This document shows positions 23,681 to 32,939 of a stretch of DNA of 64,000 bases, piece after piece. Each line of letters opens with the position of its first letter. The first letter of the stretch is position 1. Origin of the DNA: VRUE01 sp963748075 (lineage in GTDB: Bacteria; Actinomycetota; Thermoleophilia; Solirubrobacterales; 70-9). A program made the translations under genes and the position numbers. The stretch lies in NCBI GenBank assembly GCA_963748075.1, contig CAVVHQ010000043.1, forward strand, positions 36,788 through 100,787, in the 5' to 3' direction. Under the pieces are notes generated by a model, which saw nothing but the letters and a program-made list of their open reading frames with translations, made no database searches and was not told where the DNA came from.

Positions 23681-24451
23681 TCAGGCCCGCAGCCGGTAGC
23701 CGCGCGAGAAAAGGCGCAGGTTGACCGCGAACAGGGTCGCGGTCGCCGCGGTCAGGGCGAGCAGGGAGAGGGCGACGCTGACTTCGCTGAAGCCGACGAA
23801 GCCGTAGCGGACCAGGTTGATCATGTAGAAGAGCGGGTTGAAGTGGGTCAGGGTCTGGAACGGCTCCGGCAGCAGGGTGGCGGAATAGAAGACGCCGCCG
23901 AGGAAGATCAGCGGCTGCAAGACGAAGGTCTGCGCGAAGGCGACGTCGTCGAACTGTTCGGCGCGGACGCCGATCAGCACGCCGAGCTGCGAGAAGAAGA
24001 AGCCGACCAGGAAGAGCGACGGGAGCAGGACTCCGACGTGGTCGACCGGCAGGTCGACCAGCAGCGAGGCGGCGATGAAGGTCAGCGCCGCGACCAGCAG
24101 GCCGCGCACGAAGCCGCCCAGCGAGAAGGCGAGCAGCAGCTGCAGCGGCGAGGCGGGCGAGGAGAGCTGGTCCTGGATCGCCCCCTGGAATTTCTGCTGG
24201 AGGATCGAGGAGGAGTTGTTGGCGAAGGAGTTGATCGAGAAGGCCATCATGATCAGGCCGGGGATCACGAAGACGACGTAGTCGATCCCGTGCAGGTCGC
24301 CGACCCGCGAGCCGAGCGCCGCGCCGAAGACCGAGATGTAGAGGAAGGTTTCCAGCAGCGGCGCGCCGATCGTCTGTTTCTTGATCTTCATGAAGCGGTT
24401 GACCTCGCGCCGCCAGAGGGTCGCGAAGCGGATCTGGGCGGCGCTCATCAC
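23681..24451 (-). CDS. ABC-2 type transporter permease (DrrB-like)
   Basis: About 256 residues with six transmembrane helices and the ABC-2 pattern FVIPGLIMMAFSINSFANNSS typical of DrrB/NodJ-like permeases. It is the partner of the ATPase at 24513-25322 on the same strand, making an exporter for an unknown hydrophobic substrate or polysaccharide. The 143-bp gap after the convergent amt gene holds only a weak 5-bp hairpin (23617-23632). Confidence 0.85.
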   Translation of the reverse strand: MMSAAQIRFATLWRREVNRFMKIKKQTIGAPLLETFLYISVFGAALGSRVGDLHGIDYVVFVIPGLIMMAFSINSFANNSSSILQQKFQGAIQDQLSSPASPLQLLLAFSLGGFVRGLLVAALTFIAASLLVDLPVDHVGVLLPSLFLVGFFFSQLGVLIGVRAEQFDDVAFAQTFVLQPLIFLGGVFYSATLLPEPFQTLTHFNPLFYMINLVRYGFVGFSEVSVALSLLALTAATATLFAVNLRLFSRGYRLRA

Positions 24452-24512
24452 ACAGCCTCCCGCTCCGCTCCCGGCGCGAAGAACCAGAGATGCACGCTTG
24501 GTCGCTCCGCGC

Positions 24513-25322
24513 TCACGTGGCGCTCACCTCGGCGTGCGAGCGCGACAGCTCCTTGCGGCCGACCAGCGCCAGGTAGGCGTCCTCGAGGTTGGCGACGCCG
24601 AAGCGCGCCGCCAGCTCGGCGCTGGTCCCCTCGCCGACGATCTGCCCCTCCGCGATGAAGGCGATCCGGTCGCAGAGCTGCTCGGCCTCCTCGATGTAGT
24701 GCGTGGTGAGTAGGATCGTCGTCCCCTCCTGGTTGATCCGCTGCACGTAGTGCCACAGCTCGAGGCGCAGCTCGACGTCGACCCCGGCGGTCGGCTCGTC
24801 GAGGATCAGCAGGCGCGGCCGGTGCATCATCGCGCGGGCGAGGATCAGCCGCCGTTTCATCCCGCCCGAGAGGGTGCGGGTGCGTTCGTCGCGCTTCTCG
24901 GTCAGCGAGAAGGTCTCCAGCAGCTCCGCGGTCCGCTCGCGCCGCTCCCGCTTCGGCATGCCGAAGTAGCCGGCGTGGTAGTCGAGCGTCTCCTCGGCGG
25001 TGAGGAACCAGTCGAGGTTCAGCTCCTGCGGGGCGAGCCCGACTGCCTGCCGCGCCGCCCCGTAGTCCCCGATCGCGTCGTGGCCGAAGACATGGATCGC
25101 GCCCCCGGTCGGCTGCGCCAGCCCGGTCGCGCAGTGGATCAGGGTCGACTTGCCCGCCCCGTTCGGCCCCAGCAGCCCGAACAGCTTGCCCGGCTCGATC
25201 TCCAGCGAGACGCCGCGCAGCGCCTCGACCCCGGTCTCGTAGCGCTTGGCGAGGTCCTCGACGTGAAGCGCCTTCGCGGCGAGCGCGCCGGCGGAGCCGT
25301 CGGTTGTGGCGAGCTTGCCCAT
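24513..25322 (-). CDS. ABC transporter ATP-binding protein (DrrA-like)
   Basis: About 269 residues. Walker A GPNGAGKSTL, Q-loop region GLAPQELNLDWFLT, signature TLSGGMKRR, Walker B LLILDEPTAG and switch His in TTHYIEEAE are all present. The DEPTAGVDVELR pattern is characteristic of the drug-exporter (DrrA/NodI-like) group. It is upstream of its permease, separated by about 60 bp. ATG 25322 is chosen; a longer frame to 25376 is less convincing. Confidence 0.85.
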   Translation of the reverse strand: MGKLATTDGSAGALAAKALHVEDLAKRYETGVEALRGVSLEIEPGKLFGLLGPNGAGKSTLIHCATGLAQPTGGAIHVFGHDAIGDYGAARQAVGLAPQELNLDWFLTAEETLDYHAGYFGMPKRERRERTAELLETFSLTEKRDERTRTLSGGMKRRLILARAMMHRPRLLILDEPTAGVDVELRLELWHYVQRINQEGTTILLTTHYIEEAEQLCDRIAFIAEGQIVGEGTSAELAARFGVANLEDAYLALVGRKELSRSHAEVSAT

Positions 25323-25399
25323 CGCCGGCAAATCTAGGGGACCGCGCACTTCGGTCCGCGCCCCCCGGTTCCGCAAGCGGCGAAGTAGCCTGATCGCGT

Positions 25400-26242
25400 A
25401 TGGACGCGGGCGAGAAGCTCCCCTGGCGCGGGCCCGGGCCCGGCCGCCCCAGCCTGCCGCTTCCTCCCGGACCGATGCCGCTGCGGCGCGACGGCCATGC
25501 TCGCAAGCGCTGGCGCTACATCGGGGTCTTCGGCCCGGAGCTGATGTTCTGCGCTGCGCGGGCGCAGGTCGGTCCCTTCAGCCAGTCGTTCTGGGTCCTG
25601 TGGGACCGGCTGGAGCGGCGCCGCTACGCTCACACCAGCCTGCGTCCCGGCGGCCGCGAGGTGGCGATGGCCGGGCCGAGCGTCGAGGTCGAGGCGCGCC
25701 AGCTGCGCGCCTCGCTGCGACTCGGCGACTGCTCCGCGGTGGAATCGATCTGCCCGAGCGGCAGCGGCTGGGGCTGGACCCGCAAGCGGGCGGGCGTGCC
25801 GGTCAGCGGCACGATCGAGGCCGGGGGCAGGCGCTGGGAGGTCGCCGCGCTCGGCGTCGACGACGAGTCGGCCGGCTACCACCAGCGCCACACGAGCTGG
25901 CTCTGGTCGGCGGGCGTGGGCCGCGCCGTGGACGGTCGCTCCGTGGCCTGGAACCTGGTCGAGGGGATCAACGACCCGCCCGCCGGCAGCGAGCGGGCGA
26001 TCTGGGTCGACGGGCAGCCGCACGAGCCGGCGCCCGTCTCCTTCCGCGGCGTCGCCGCGGTCGAGCTCGCCGACGGCGCCCTGCTCGGCTTCACCGGCGA
26101 GTGCGAGCGCGCCCGCAACGAGAACTTCCTCCTCGTGCGCTCCCGCTACCGGCACCGCTTCGGCGCCTTCTCCGGATCGCTCCCCGGCCTGCGGCTCGCC
26201 GAGGGGCTCGGCGTGATGGAGGAGCATGACGCGCTCTGGTAG
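25400..26242 (+). CDS. DUF2804 family protein
   Basis: About 280 residues. Recognised by the DUF2804 hallmark block DESAGYHQRHTSWLWSAG together with a Trp-rich beta-strand pattern (RRWEVAALGVDD, AVAWNLVEGIN-like). Function is unknown; the fold resembles lipocalin-like beta barrels. It is divergent from the ABC exporter ATPase and overlaps the exonuclease gene start by 17 bp, so the two are translationally coupled. Confidence 0.75.
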   Translation: MDAGEKLPWRGPGPGRPSLPLPPGPMPLRRDGHARKRWRYIGVFGPELMFCAARAQVGPFSQSFWVLWDRLERRRYAHTSLRPGGREVAMAGPSVEVEARQLRASLRLGDCSAVESICPSGSGWGWTRKRAGVPVSGTIEAGGRRWEVAALGVDDESAGYHQRHTSWLWSAGVGRAVDGRSVAWNLVEGINDPPAGSERAIWVDGQPHEPAPVSFRGVAAVELADGALLGFTGECERARNENFLLVRSRYRHRFGAFSGSLPGLRLAEGLGVMEEHDALW

Positions 26243-27110
26243 CCCGCTGCTCGTCGTCGACGCCCCCTCGGTGCTGTTCCGGGCCTTCTACGCGCTGCCC
26301 GACTCGATCGTCGGGCCGGACGGGAGCCCGGTCAACGCGCTGCTCGGCGCCGCCAACCTGATCGTGCGCGAGGTCGAGGCGCACGGGCCGCGGGCGGTCG
26401 TCCTCTGCTTCGGCCCGGACGCCGCCTCCTACCGGGCCGAGCTGTACCCGGCCTACCACGCCGACCGGCCCGAGCTCCCCGACCGCCTCGCCCCGCAGTG
26501 GGCCGACAGCGGCGAGCTCTTCGCGGCCTTCGGCTGGAGCGTGGCGCGCAGCGAGTCGCTGGAGGCCGACGACCTGCTCGGCACCCTCGCCCGTCGCGAG
26601 GCCGAGGCCGGCGGCCGGGCGCTGCTGCTGACCGGCGACCGCGACATGTACCAGTGCGCCGGCGAACGGGTCACGGTCCTCTACCTGCGCACCGGGGGCA
26701 AAGGCGCCGAAGCGGTGACGCCGGAGGGAGTGCGGGAGCGCTACGGCGTCGACCCCGAGCAGGTCCCGGACTTCATCGCCCTGCGCGGCGACCCCGCCGA
26801 CGGCTTGCCCGGCGCCAAAGGCGTGGGCCCGAAGACGGCGGCCGAGCTGCTGCGCCGCCACGGCTCGCTGGAGCGGGCGCTCGACGAAGCGATCCGCGAG
26901 CCGCGCCCGAAGCTGCGCGGCGCCCTGCTCGACGCGCGCGAGCAGCTGCTCGCCTTCAAGGAGATCGCCACGCTGCGCGACGCCGGCGTCGACCGCCCTC
27001 CGGACCGGCCCACCGACTGGGCCGGCGCCGCCGCGGCCGCCCGCGAGCGCGGCATGAACCGCCTCGCCGAGCGGCTCGAGAGCTTCGCCGACGGCGCACG
27101 AACGCGTTAG
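26226..27110 (+). CDS. Stand-alone 5'-3' exonuclease (PIN/FEN, PolA N-terminal-like)
   Basis: About 294 residues. The PIN-type fold has Asp in LLVVDAPSVLFRAFYALP, acidic residues in ESLEADDLLGTLAR and LLTGDRDMYQC, and the helix-3-turn-helix block DGLPGAKGVGPKTAAELL. This is the 5'-nuclease module of DNA polymerase I without the polymerase, a known stand-alone form in actinobacteria that can remove RNA primers or flaps. Its stop overlaps the convergent methyltransferase end by 4 bp. Confidence 0.88.
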   Translation: MTRSGSPLLVVDAPSVLFRAFYALPDSIVGPDGSPVNALLGAANLIVREVEAHGPRAVVLCFGPDAASYRAELYPAYHADRPELPDRLAPQWADSGELFAAFGWSVARSESLEADDLLGTLARREAEAGGRALLLTGDRDMYQCAGERVTVLYLRTGGKGAEAVTPEGVRERYGVDPEQVPDFIALRGDPADGLPGAKGVGPKTAAELLRRHGSLERALDEAIREPRPKLRGALLDAREQLLAFKEIATLRDAGVDRPPDRPTDWAGAAAAARERGMNRLAERLESFADGARTR

Positions 27111-28471
27111 GGACGGCAAACCAGCAATTTCTCTGCTTCACGATCGGCGTTGCCGTTGAGGTGCTGAGCGTTGAACTTGCTGTGGCTGAGTAGACCGCCT
27201 GGACGAGTCGAGACGTCTTCGAAAAATTCGGCGGCTATTTCCACAACCTCGGGAATCCGCAGGAGGCGTGGCCGTGGACGCGCAGCGGTGCCGCTTGAGT
27301 ACGGCGAGTAGGAGAGGACGAGCGGGATATCAAATCGGCGAACGCCGCGAAAAAGAGCCCGGAAGGCGTCCGGTGCCTGCGAGCGGATACAGAAGGGAGA
27401 CTGATGTCGATCACGGCGGTAGAGGCCTCGGCTAAGCGTCTCCGTTCCTCCAATGTTGACGCGGGAAACATCCGGGTCGTCCCCACGGGCCATCGTCTCA
27501 AGCACATGGTAGAAGCGGCTGTAATGGTCCCGCGTGTAAGGCGGATCCGCGTAGGCAACTGCAACGGGCTCAACATGCGACGCGAGGAATTCCCGGTAGT
27601 CGCTGCGCACCGCGCTTGCCCCATGAGCGGCAGTCGGCGCTTCCGCGTAGCGGCGTAAGCGTTCACCAAAGATCGCGAAGACGTCCCGTTCCCTCCGCCG
27701 AGACAGCATCTTGAGGGCAGCTAGCTTCGGTCGCCCGCTTCGGTCACGCGGCCGAATCGGCTGGGCGAAATGACTCCCAACACTCGTCACGCATTCGCTC
27801 GCCGCTCCGAAGACCGCAGCAAGGCCGGTGTCCCGCAGAACGCCAGCGGGCAATCGTCGCACAGCAGCAAGCAGGCAGTCGAGATGTAGTGCCTGCTCAT
27901 AGCTGAAGTAGACGCCACCGTAAAAACGGGTGAGCGTAACCTGGTGGGCGATGTCGCCGATCTGCGCGACCGACACCCTCAACGCATCGACAAGAGGGCC
28001 AACCGACGGCCCCTCCCCGAGCGCAAACGCAACTGGGGATCCGTGCTCGACGATTTCGCACAGCCTGTCCGGATCACCCTCTTCAAGCGCCTCAACCGCG
28101 GCTCGCTCGACGCCAAACAAGTCTCCCAGGTGGTCGGCAGCCAAATCGACAGCCCGTTGCCGCGCGTGTGTCGACAGCCGCTTGATCTCAATCGGCGTCA
28201 TCCGCGCCGGCGTCATCATCGCGACAGCAAGGACCCGGGCGTACTCCTGCACGTCGACCGCCGTGACGCTCCTGCTGCGGCTCAGGTGGGCCGCCACGAC
28301 CCCAGAGCCGGAGAACAGGTCCAGCGCCGGACCACCCGAAGGATCGGCCAAGTCGACCGCCTCCCGAATCAGATCGAGCAGGCGGGCCTTGCTTCCCATG
28401 TACTGGATGGGCCGGAACGCGCCTTCCGGCGAGTCCGACGGGACCTCCGCAAGCGTCGTCTGCTCCGTCAT
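27107..28471 (-). CDS. D12-class adenine-specific DNA methyltransferase
   Basis: About 454 residues. Motif X-like region IQYMGSKARLLDLI near the N-terminus, SAM-binding motif I ALDLFSGSGVVA, then catalytic motif IV YADPPYTRDHY late in the protein: this order (motif I before DPPY) marks the alpha (D12/Dam-like) class, N6-adenine. It is divergent from a second methyltransferase with 54 bp between starts. Base composition drops noticeably over 27.1-30.8 kb, a sign of transfer. Together with the neighbours it forms a restriction-modification locus. Confidence 0.82.
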   Translation of the reverse strand: MTEQTTLAEVPSDSPEGAFRPIQYMGSKARLLDLIREAVDLADPSGGPALDLFSGSGVVAAHLSRSRSVTAVDVQEYARVLAVAMMTPARMTPIEIKRLSTHARQRAVDLAADHLGDLFGVERAAVEALEEGDPDRLCEIVEHGSPVAFALGEGPSVGPLVDALRVSVAQIGDIAHQVTLTRFYGGVYFSYEQALHLDCLLAAVRRLPAGVLRDTGLAAVFGAASECVTSVGSHFAQPIRPRDRSGRPKLAALKMLSRRRERDVFAIFGERLRRYAEAPTAAHGASAVRSDYREFLASHVEPVAVAYADPPYTRDHYSRFYHVLETMARGDDPDVSRVNIGGTETLSRGLYRRDRHQSPFCIRSQAPDAFRALFRGVRRFDIPLVLSYSPYSSGTAARPRPRLLRIPEVVEIAAEFFEDVSTRPGGLLSHSKFNAQHLNGNADREAEKLLVCRP

Positions 28472-28525
28472 CCGCGGTCCCTATTGTCTGCGCCGTCCGG
28501 TTCCCCCGAAGCGGTTTCTACCTGA

Positions 28526-29668
28526 ATGAGCGGCTTAGAGGACATCCCCGATCTCTCCTGTGGCGACGCCCACGCCATCGGCAAGCTCATCCATGGCAAC
28601 AATCTCGCCGTTCTGGACAAAATCGGGCGGGACCTTAATGCGGCGATCAGATGCATCTACATAGACCCGCCCTACAACAACCGCGAGCGGTACAACCACT
28701 ACGACGATCGCGCCTCGCATGACGACTGGCTGGCTGCCATGCGGGAGACGCTGGAGGCGTTGGATCCCCTCCTGAACGAGGACGGAAGCCTTTGGGTTTC
28801 GATCGATGACAACGAGGTCCACTACCTGAAAGTGCTGGCTGACGACGTGCTGGGCCGGGAGCGCTTCGTCGCCACGATCGCCTGGGAGCACCGCACGACG
28901 CGCGAGAACCGACGCGTTTTTTCAAACAACCATGAGTATCTGTTGGTCTACGCGAAGAACCCTGAGCGCTTCAAGGCGACTCGCAATCTCGTACCCCTGT
29001 CCGATGACATCTTGGCGCGCTACAAGAATCCCGACGATGACCCTCGCGGGCTTTGGCAGTCGATATCGCTCACCGCTCAAGCAGGACACGGAACGCGGAG
29101 TCAGTTCTATGAGCTGCTCGCCCCGAATGGTCGACGCCATCGCCCACCCAAGGGTCGCTGTTGGATCTACAACGAAAGGCGGATGCGCAAGGCGATCACT
29201 GATAACGACATCTGGTTCGGCTCCGACGGCAACGGAGTGCCCCGCCTGAAGCGCTTCCTAACCTCGGCTCCGAGCGGGATGACGCCGCCGACCCTGTGGA
29301 CAGCGTCTTTCGCCGGAACCAGCGGCGCCGCAAAGCGAGAGATTCTCAAACTCTTCCCCAAGGAGCAAGTCTTCGATACGCCAAAGCCCGAGCGGCTGCT
29401 GTCTCGAGTCCTCGAAATCTCCACGGACCCGGGCGACTTGGTTCTCGACGCGTACCTTGGCTCGGGGACGACTGCCGCGGTAGCCCACAAGATGGGCCGG
29501 TGCTGGATCGGCATCGAGTCCGGCGACCACGCGGTCACGCACTGCGCGCACAGGCTTCGCAAGGTGGTAGACGGTGAGGGTGGCGGCGTCTCTGCCGACT
29601 TCGGATGGTCGGGCGGGGGTGGGTTTCGCTTCTTCACTGAAGCGCGGGTACTGGAACAGGCCGCCTAG
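28526..29668 (+). CDS. Beta-class (Mod-like) DNA methyltransferase
   Basis: About 380 residues. Catalytic motif IV IYIDPPYNN comes near the N-terminus and SAM-binding motif LDAYLGSGTTAAVA near the C-terminus, the beta-class order of type III Mod and many type II enzymes; the DPPY form suggests N6-adenine. The region between (about 100-290) would hold the target recognition domain. It is divergent from the D12 methyltransferase and its stop overlaps the convergent PLD nuclease by 4 bp. Confidence 0.85.
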   Translation: MSGLEDIPDLSCGDAHAIGKLIHGNNLAVLDKIGRDLNAAIRCIYIDPPYNNRERYNHYDDRASHDDWLAAMRETLEALDPLLNEDGSLWVSIDDNEVHYLKVLADDVLGRERFVATIAWEHRTTRENRRVFSNNHEYLLVYAKNPERFKATRNLVPLSDDILARYKNPDDDPRGLWQSISLTAQAGHGTRSQFYELLAPNGRRHRPPKGRCWIYNERRMRKAITDNDIWFGSDGNGVPRLKRFLTSAPSGMTPPTLWTASFAGTSGAAKREILKLFPKEQVFDTPKPERLLSRVLEISTDPGDLVLDAYLGSGTTAAVAHKMGRCWIGIESGDHAVTHCAHRLRKVVDGEGGGVSADFGWSGGGGFRFFTEARVLEQAA

Positions 29669-30762
29669 CCGAGGGCGCCGATCACCGCGAGCAGTGGGGA
29701 ATCCGGCCAGACCTCGCGCAACTGGGCAACGGTGCCAGTCTCTCGACGCATTTCCCCCCCCATGGTGCGTCCGGCAATGCTGGTCAGGAAGCTATCAGCC
29801 TCGGCGTGCCCCGACTCCCCAGGCCAAAACAGCTGATAGCGAAAGATCCCATCCTCGCACCGAACGAACATCGCGATCGGTCTGCCGTTCGCTGGATAAT
29901 CGCGATCGTGCCCGGCGCCAAGCTCAATGCGAAAGTTGCGGCTCTTTGCACTCACCAGCGTGCGCGGTGGCTCCAACTCGCCTAAGACGCCAGGCGGATC
30001 AACCGACTGGATGAGGATTCGCCGAGTCTTTCCCGGACCGCCTCCGAAGTATGTGCTGGACTTCTCCTTGCCCACCTCGAGCTGCGTGCGGCCCCGGCTG
30101 ACGTTTCTCGAAACATCGAGAGCGAGAACCTCGGTCGCGCCCGCCACCGGCGGAACATCCTCATCCCGCGGCTCTTCGTCCTCACGCTTCATCGCCTCCC
30201 GGAAAGAGCCTTCTGAGCCGCTGTTCTTCGCCGCGCGTGCCCGAGACTCAGCAGCATCCGGAGGCAATAGCCATGCCTCCCAGCGCTTGAGCCAAGCTTG
30301 AATCTGCCCCTCCGCCGTCAAAGCTGCATCACCCGTAAGTGTGGTGGCGACGAAAGCCTCGGTGTTGCGAACCAGTCCACCAAGGGTGAGGTTCCCGGAC
30401 CCGACCACCAGCCGCAGGTTGGCACCGGCAGCAAACCAGCAAATCTTCGGGTGGAAGAGGCCACCGGAATCGTGAACCAATACGCGTGCCCGAAGGGCAG
30501 GCCTTCGTTGCGACAGCTCCACAAGACGATCGAGAGCCCGCGTATCGGTTACAGAGTCGACACCGACAACGAGTTCGAAGCCTCGATCGACAACGAAAGG
30601 GCGGAGTTCGTCGTCTTCGAGCAACATGTCGATCCCCGTTTTCGAAGCAAAAGCGAAGATGGCACCGCCCCGCTCCGCCCCGTCGGCGGCCTCGGTAATC
30701 ACATCCAGGAGAGTCTGGCCCGCTCCCGCCGGATCCCGCAGATGAAAGTCAATTGCAGTCAA
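29665..30762 (-). CDS. PLD-superfamily restriction endonuclease (BfiI/NgoFVII-like)
   Basis: About 365 residues. One PLD half-site with FHPKICWF (His and Lys) and downstream VVGSGNLTLGG (Ser-Gly-Asn) matches single-copy HxK nucleases of the phospholipase D superfamily, which dimerise to make one site. The second half (about 220-365), starting at STYFGGGPGK, may be a DNA-recognition domain as in BfiI/NgoFVII-type enzymes; this is inferred from position, not motif. BfiI is a metal-independent type IIS enzyme paired with two methyltransferases, as here. The start is unsure; a TTG at 30762 gives this frame. Confidence 0.7.
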   Translation of the reverse strand: MTAIDFHLRDPAGAGQTLLDVITEAADGAERGGAIFAFASKTGIDMLLEDDELRPFVVDRGFELVVGVDSVTDTRALDRLVELSQRRPALRARVLVHDSGGLFHPKICWFAAGANLRLVVGSGNLTLGGLVRNTEAFVATTLTGDAALTAEGQIQAWLKRWEAWLLPPDAAESRARAAKNSGSEGSFREAMKREDEEPRDEDVPPVAGATEVLALDVSRNVSRGRTQLEVGKEKSSTYFGGGPGKTRRILIQSVDPPGVLGELEPPRTLVSAKSRNFRIELGAGHDRDYPANGRPIAMFVRCEDGIFRYQLFWPGESGHAEADSFLTSIAGRTMGGEMRRETGTVAQLREVWPDSPLLAVIGALG

Positions 30763-30843
30763 GGCTTCAACCTATCCGACCGGCACGAGATCGATGCATC
30801 TAGGTCGGGGCTATGTCACAGGCCTAGGCTTGAACCGATCGCG

Positions 30844-31392
30844 ATGGCGCGACAGGCCAGCAGGCACGCGGTGGACGGCCGCGGCCGCTCGATCTCGACA
30901 GCGATCCTCTACGAGGTGGTGACGGCGATGCGCGAGCTTGCGCCCGGCGGAGAGATATCGGTGATCGCCGATCCGCTTCCGGCGGTTGACAGCGACATCC
31001 GCGCCTGGGCAGGACGACCGGGCCGCGCTGAGCGGTGGAGCAGGGTGAGCGGGAGCGCCGCTACCGGATCCGCAAGTCCGACCCGCCCCGCGGCGGGCCA
31101 CCCGGCGGGGCGGGTGCCTGCCCGCGGCTTCAAGGAGAGGCTCAAGGGAGCCCATCGCGCGCCGTTCAGCGGCCTCGCTCGCCGCGGCCTGGCGCGGGCC
31201 GGCCACCCGCCCCCGCAGGAGAAGCTGCGGCAGCTACGGGAGCTGGGGGCGCGGATCTACGCCTGCGGCCCCTCGATGGAGCACTTCAAGGTGAGCGAAG
31301 AGGATCTGCTCTTCCCGGACATCCGCGTCGCCGCCTACCCCACCTTCGTCGAGGAGATGGAGGCAGCGGGTGTCCAGATCTTCCTTCAGTAG
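30844..31392 (+). pseudogene. Decayed TusA-like plus DsrE-like sulfur-transfer protein
   Basis: The first about 55 residues (ILYEVVTAMRELAPG...ADPLPAVDSDIRAWAG) look like TusA but the usual Cys-Pro-x-Pro is replaced by RGRSISTA. The last about 55 (LGARIYACGPSMEHFKV...FVEEMEAAGVQIF) look like the C-terminal half of a DsrE/DsrF protein. Between about 31020 and 31140 the matching TusA tail (EQGERERRYRIRK) lies in another frame, so the reading frame is garbled though still open. The N-terminal DsrE half is missing. It lies at the edge of the transferred restriction-modification block. Confidence 0.5.
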
Positions 31393-31409
31393 CCCGAGCC
31401 GCCGAACGC

Positions 31410-32930
31410 TCAGGCGGCGACCTCCTCCAGCGGCCGCGCCTCGGGCGCCGGGCTGGAGAACCTGATCGCGCCGTCGTCGATCGCGCCGTAGCGGAGCGTC
31501 CGCAGGTCGAGGGCGTAGTTCTGCCGCAAACGCCAAGGCTCCTTCGAGCCCTGTTTGGGGAGCTGGTCGAGCGAGCGCAGGACGTAGCCGGCGGTCAGGT
31601 CGAGCAGCGGCTCCTCGGCGACCTCCGGGTCGGAGACCTGCGGCACGCACTGGCTGTAGCCGTGCGCGTCCATGTGGTTGAGCAGCCGGCAGACGTATTC
31701 GGAGGTGAGGTCGGCCTTCAGCGTCCAGGAGGCGTTGGTGTAGCCGAGCGTGTAGGCGAAGTTGGGCACGCCGCTCAGCATCGCGCCCTTGTAGGCCATC
31801 GCCTTCGAGAGGTCGGGCTCGCGGCCGTCGACCACGACCTGCATCCCCCCCAGGAACAGCAGGTTGAGGCCGGTGGCGGTGACGATCAGGTCGGCCTCCA
31901 GCTCCCTGCCCGACTGCAGCTCGATCCCCCGCTCGGTGAAGGTCTCGATCCGGTCGGTGGCGATCGAGGCCCGCCCGGCGGAGATCGCCTCGAACAGGTC
32001 GCCGTCGGGGATCAGGCAGAGGCGCTGGTCCCAGGGCTCGTAGCGGGGCTTGAAGTGCGTGTCGACGTCGTAGCCCGGCGGCAGCGCCTCTTCGGCGGCC
32101 GCGCGCAGACGCCTCTTCACGAAGCCCGGCCGCCGTCTGCTGAGCCGGTAGACGAGCATCTGGAGCAGGACGTTTTTCCAGCGGATGATTGGATAGGCGA
32201 GCCGGTCCGGCAGCACCCGGCGCAGGGCGCGGGCGATCGGGTCCTCGCCGGGCAGCGAGATGATGTAGGTGGGCGAGCGCTGCAGCATCGTGACGTGCTC
32301 GGCCCGCTCGGCCAGCGCCGGCACCAGCGTCACCGCGGTGGCGCCGCTGCCGATCACCACGACCCGCTTGCCCCCGTAGTCGAGGTCCTCGGGCCAGTGC
32401 TGCGGGTGCACGATGCGGCCCGCGAAGCGCTCCTTCCCCTCGAAGGGCGGCGTGTAGCCCTCGTCGTAGCGGTAGTAGCCGCTGCACATCAGCAGGAAGT
32501 CGCAGGTCAGGCGCACCGTCTCCCCCGTGTCGGAGCGCTCCGCCTCGACCGTCCAGCGGGACTCGGGAGTCGACCAGGCGGCGCGCACGACGCGATGGTG
32601 GAAGCGGATCTTCTCGTCGATCCCGTAGTCGCGCGCCGTGTCGCGGACGTAGCGCAGGATCGACGGCCCGTCGGCGATCGCCTTTTCGTCCTTCCACGGC
32701 CGGAACCGGTAGCCAAGCGTGTGCATGTCGGAGTCGGAGCGGATCCCCGGGTAGCGGAACAGGTCCCAGGTGCCGCCGAGATCGCCCCGCGCCTCTAGGA
32801 TCGCGTAGCTCTTCCCGGGGCAGCGCTCCTGGAGGTGGTAGCCGGCGCCGATCCCGGAGAGGCCGGCGCCGACGATCAGCACATCGAGATGTTCCGGCGA
32901 CGCGTCGGCCACGGGCCGGCATTGTCGCAT
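31410..32930 (-). CDS. Baeyer-Villiger-type flavin monooxygenase (EtaA-like)
   Basis: About 506 residues. N-terminal FAD motif VLIVGAGLSGIGAG, DLGGTWDLFRYPG with the following DSDMHTLGY typical of class B monooxygenases, NADPH motif VVVIGSGATAV, and late motif ATGLNLL. The FxGxxxH fingerprint position reads FAGRIVHPQHW, matching BVMOs. It would insert oxygen into ketones using NADPH and O2. It is the last gene of a three-gene operon with a CMD protein and an MBL hydrolase. A 7-bp perfect dyad (32932-32947) lies just before its start. Confidence 0.85.
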   Translation of the reverse strand: MRQCRPVADASPEHLDVLIVGAGLSGIGAGYHLQERCPGKSYAILEARGDLGGTWDLFRYPGIRSDSDMHTLGYRFRPWKDEKAIADGPSILRYVRDTARDYGIDEKIRFHHRVVRAAWSTPESRWTVEAERSDTGETVRLTCDFLLMCSGYYRYDEGYTPPFEGKERFAGRIVHPQHWPEDLDYGGKRVVVIGSGATAVTLVPALAERAEHVTMLQRSPTYIISLPGEDPIARALRRVLPDRLAYPIIRWKNVLLQMLVYRLSRRRPGFVKRRLRAAAEEALPPGYDVDTHFKPRYEPWDQRLCLIPDGDLFEAISAGRASIATDRIETFTERGIELQSGRELEADLIVTATGLNLLFLGGMQVVVDGREPDLSKAMAYKGAMLSGVPNFAYTLGYTNASWTLKADLTSEYVCRLLNHMDAHGYSQCVPQVSDPEVAEEPLLDLTAGYVLRSLDQLPKQGSKEPWRLRQNYALDLRTLRYGAIDDGAIRFSSPAPEARPLEEVAA

Positions 32931-32939
32931 GCTGGCTGG

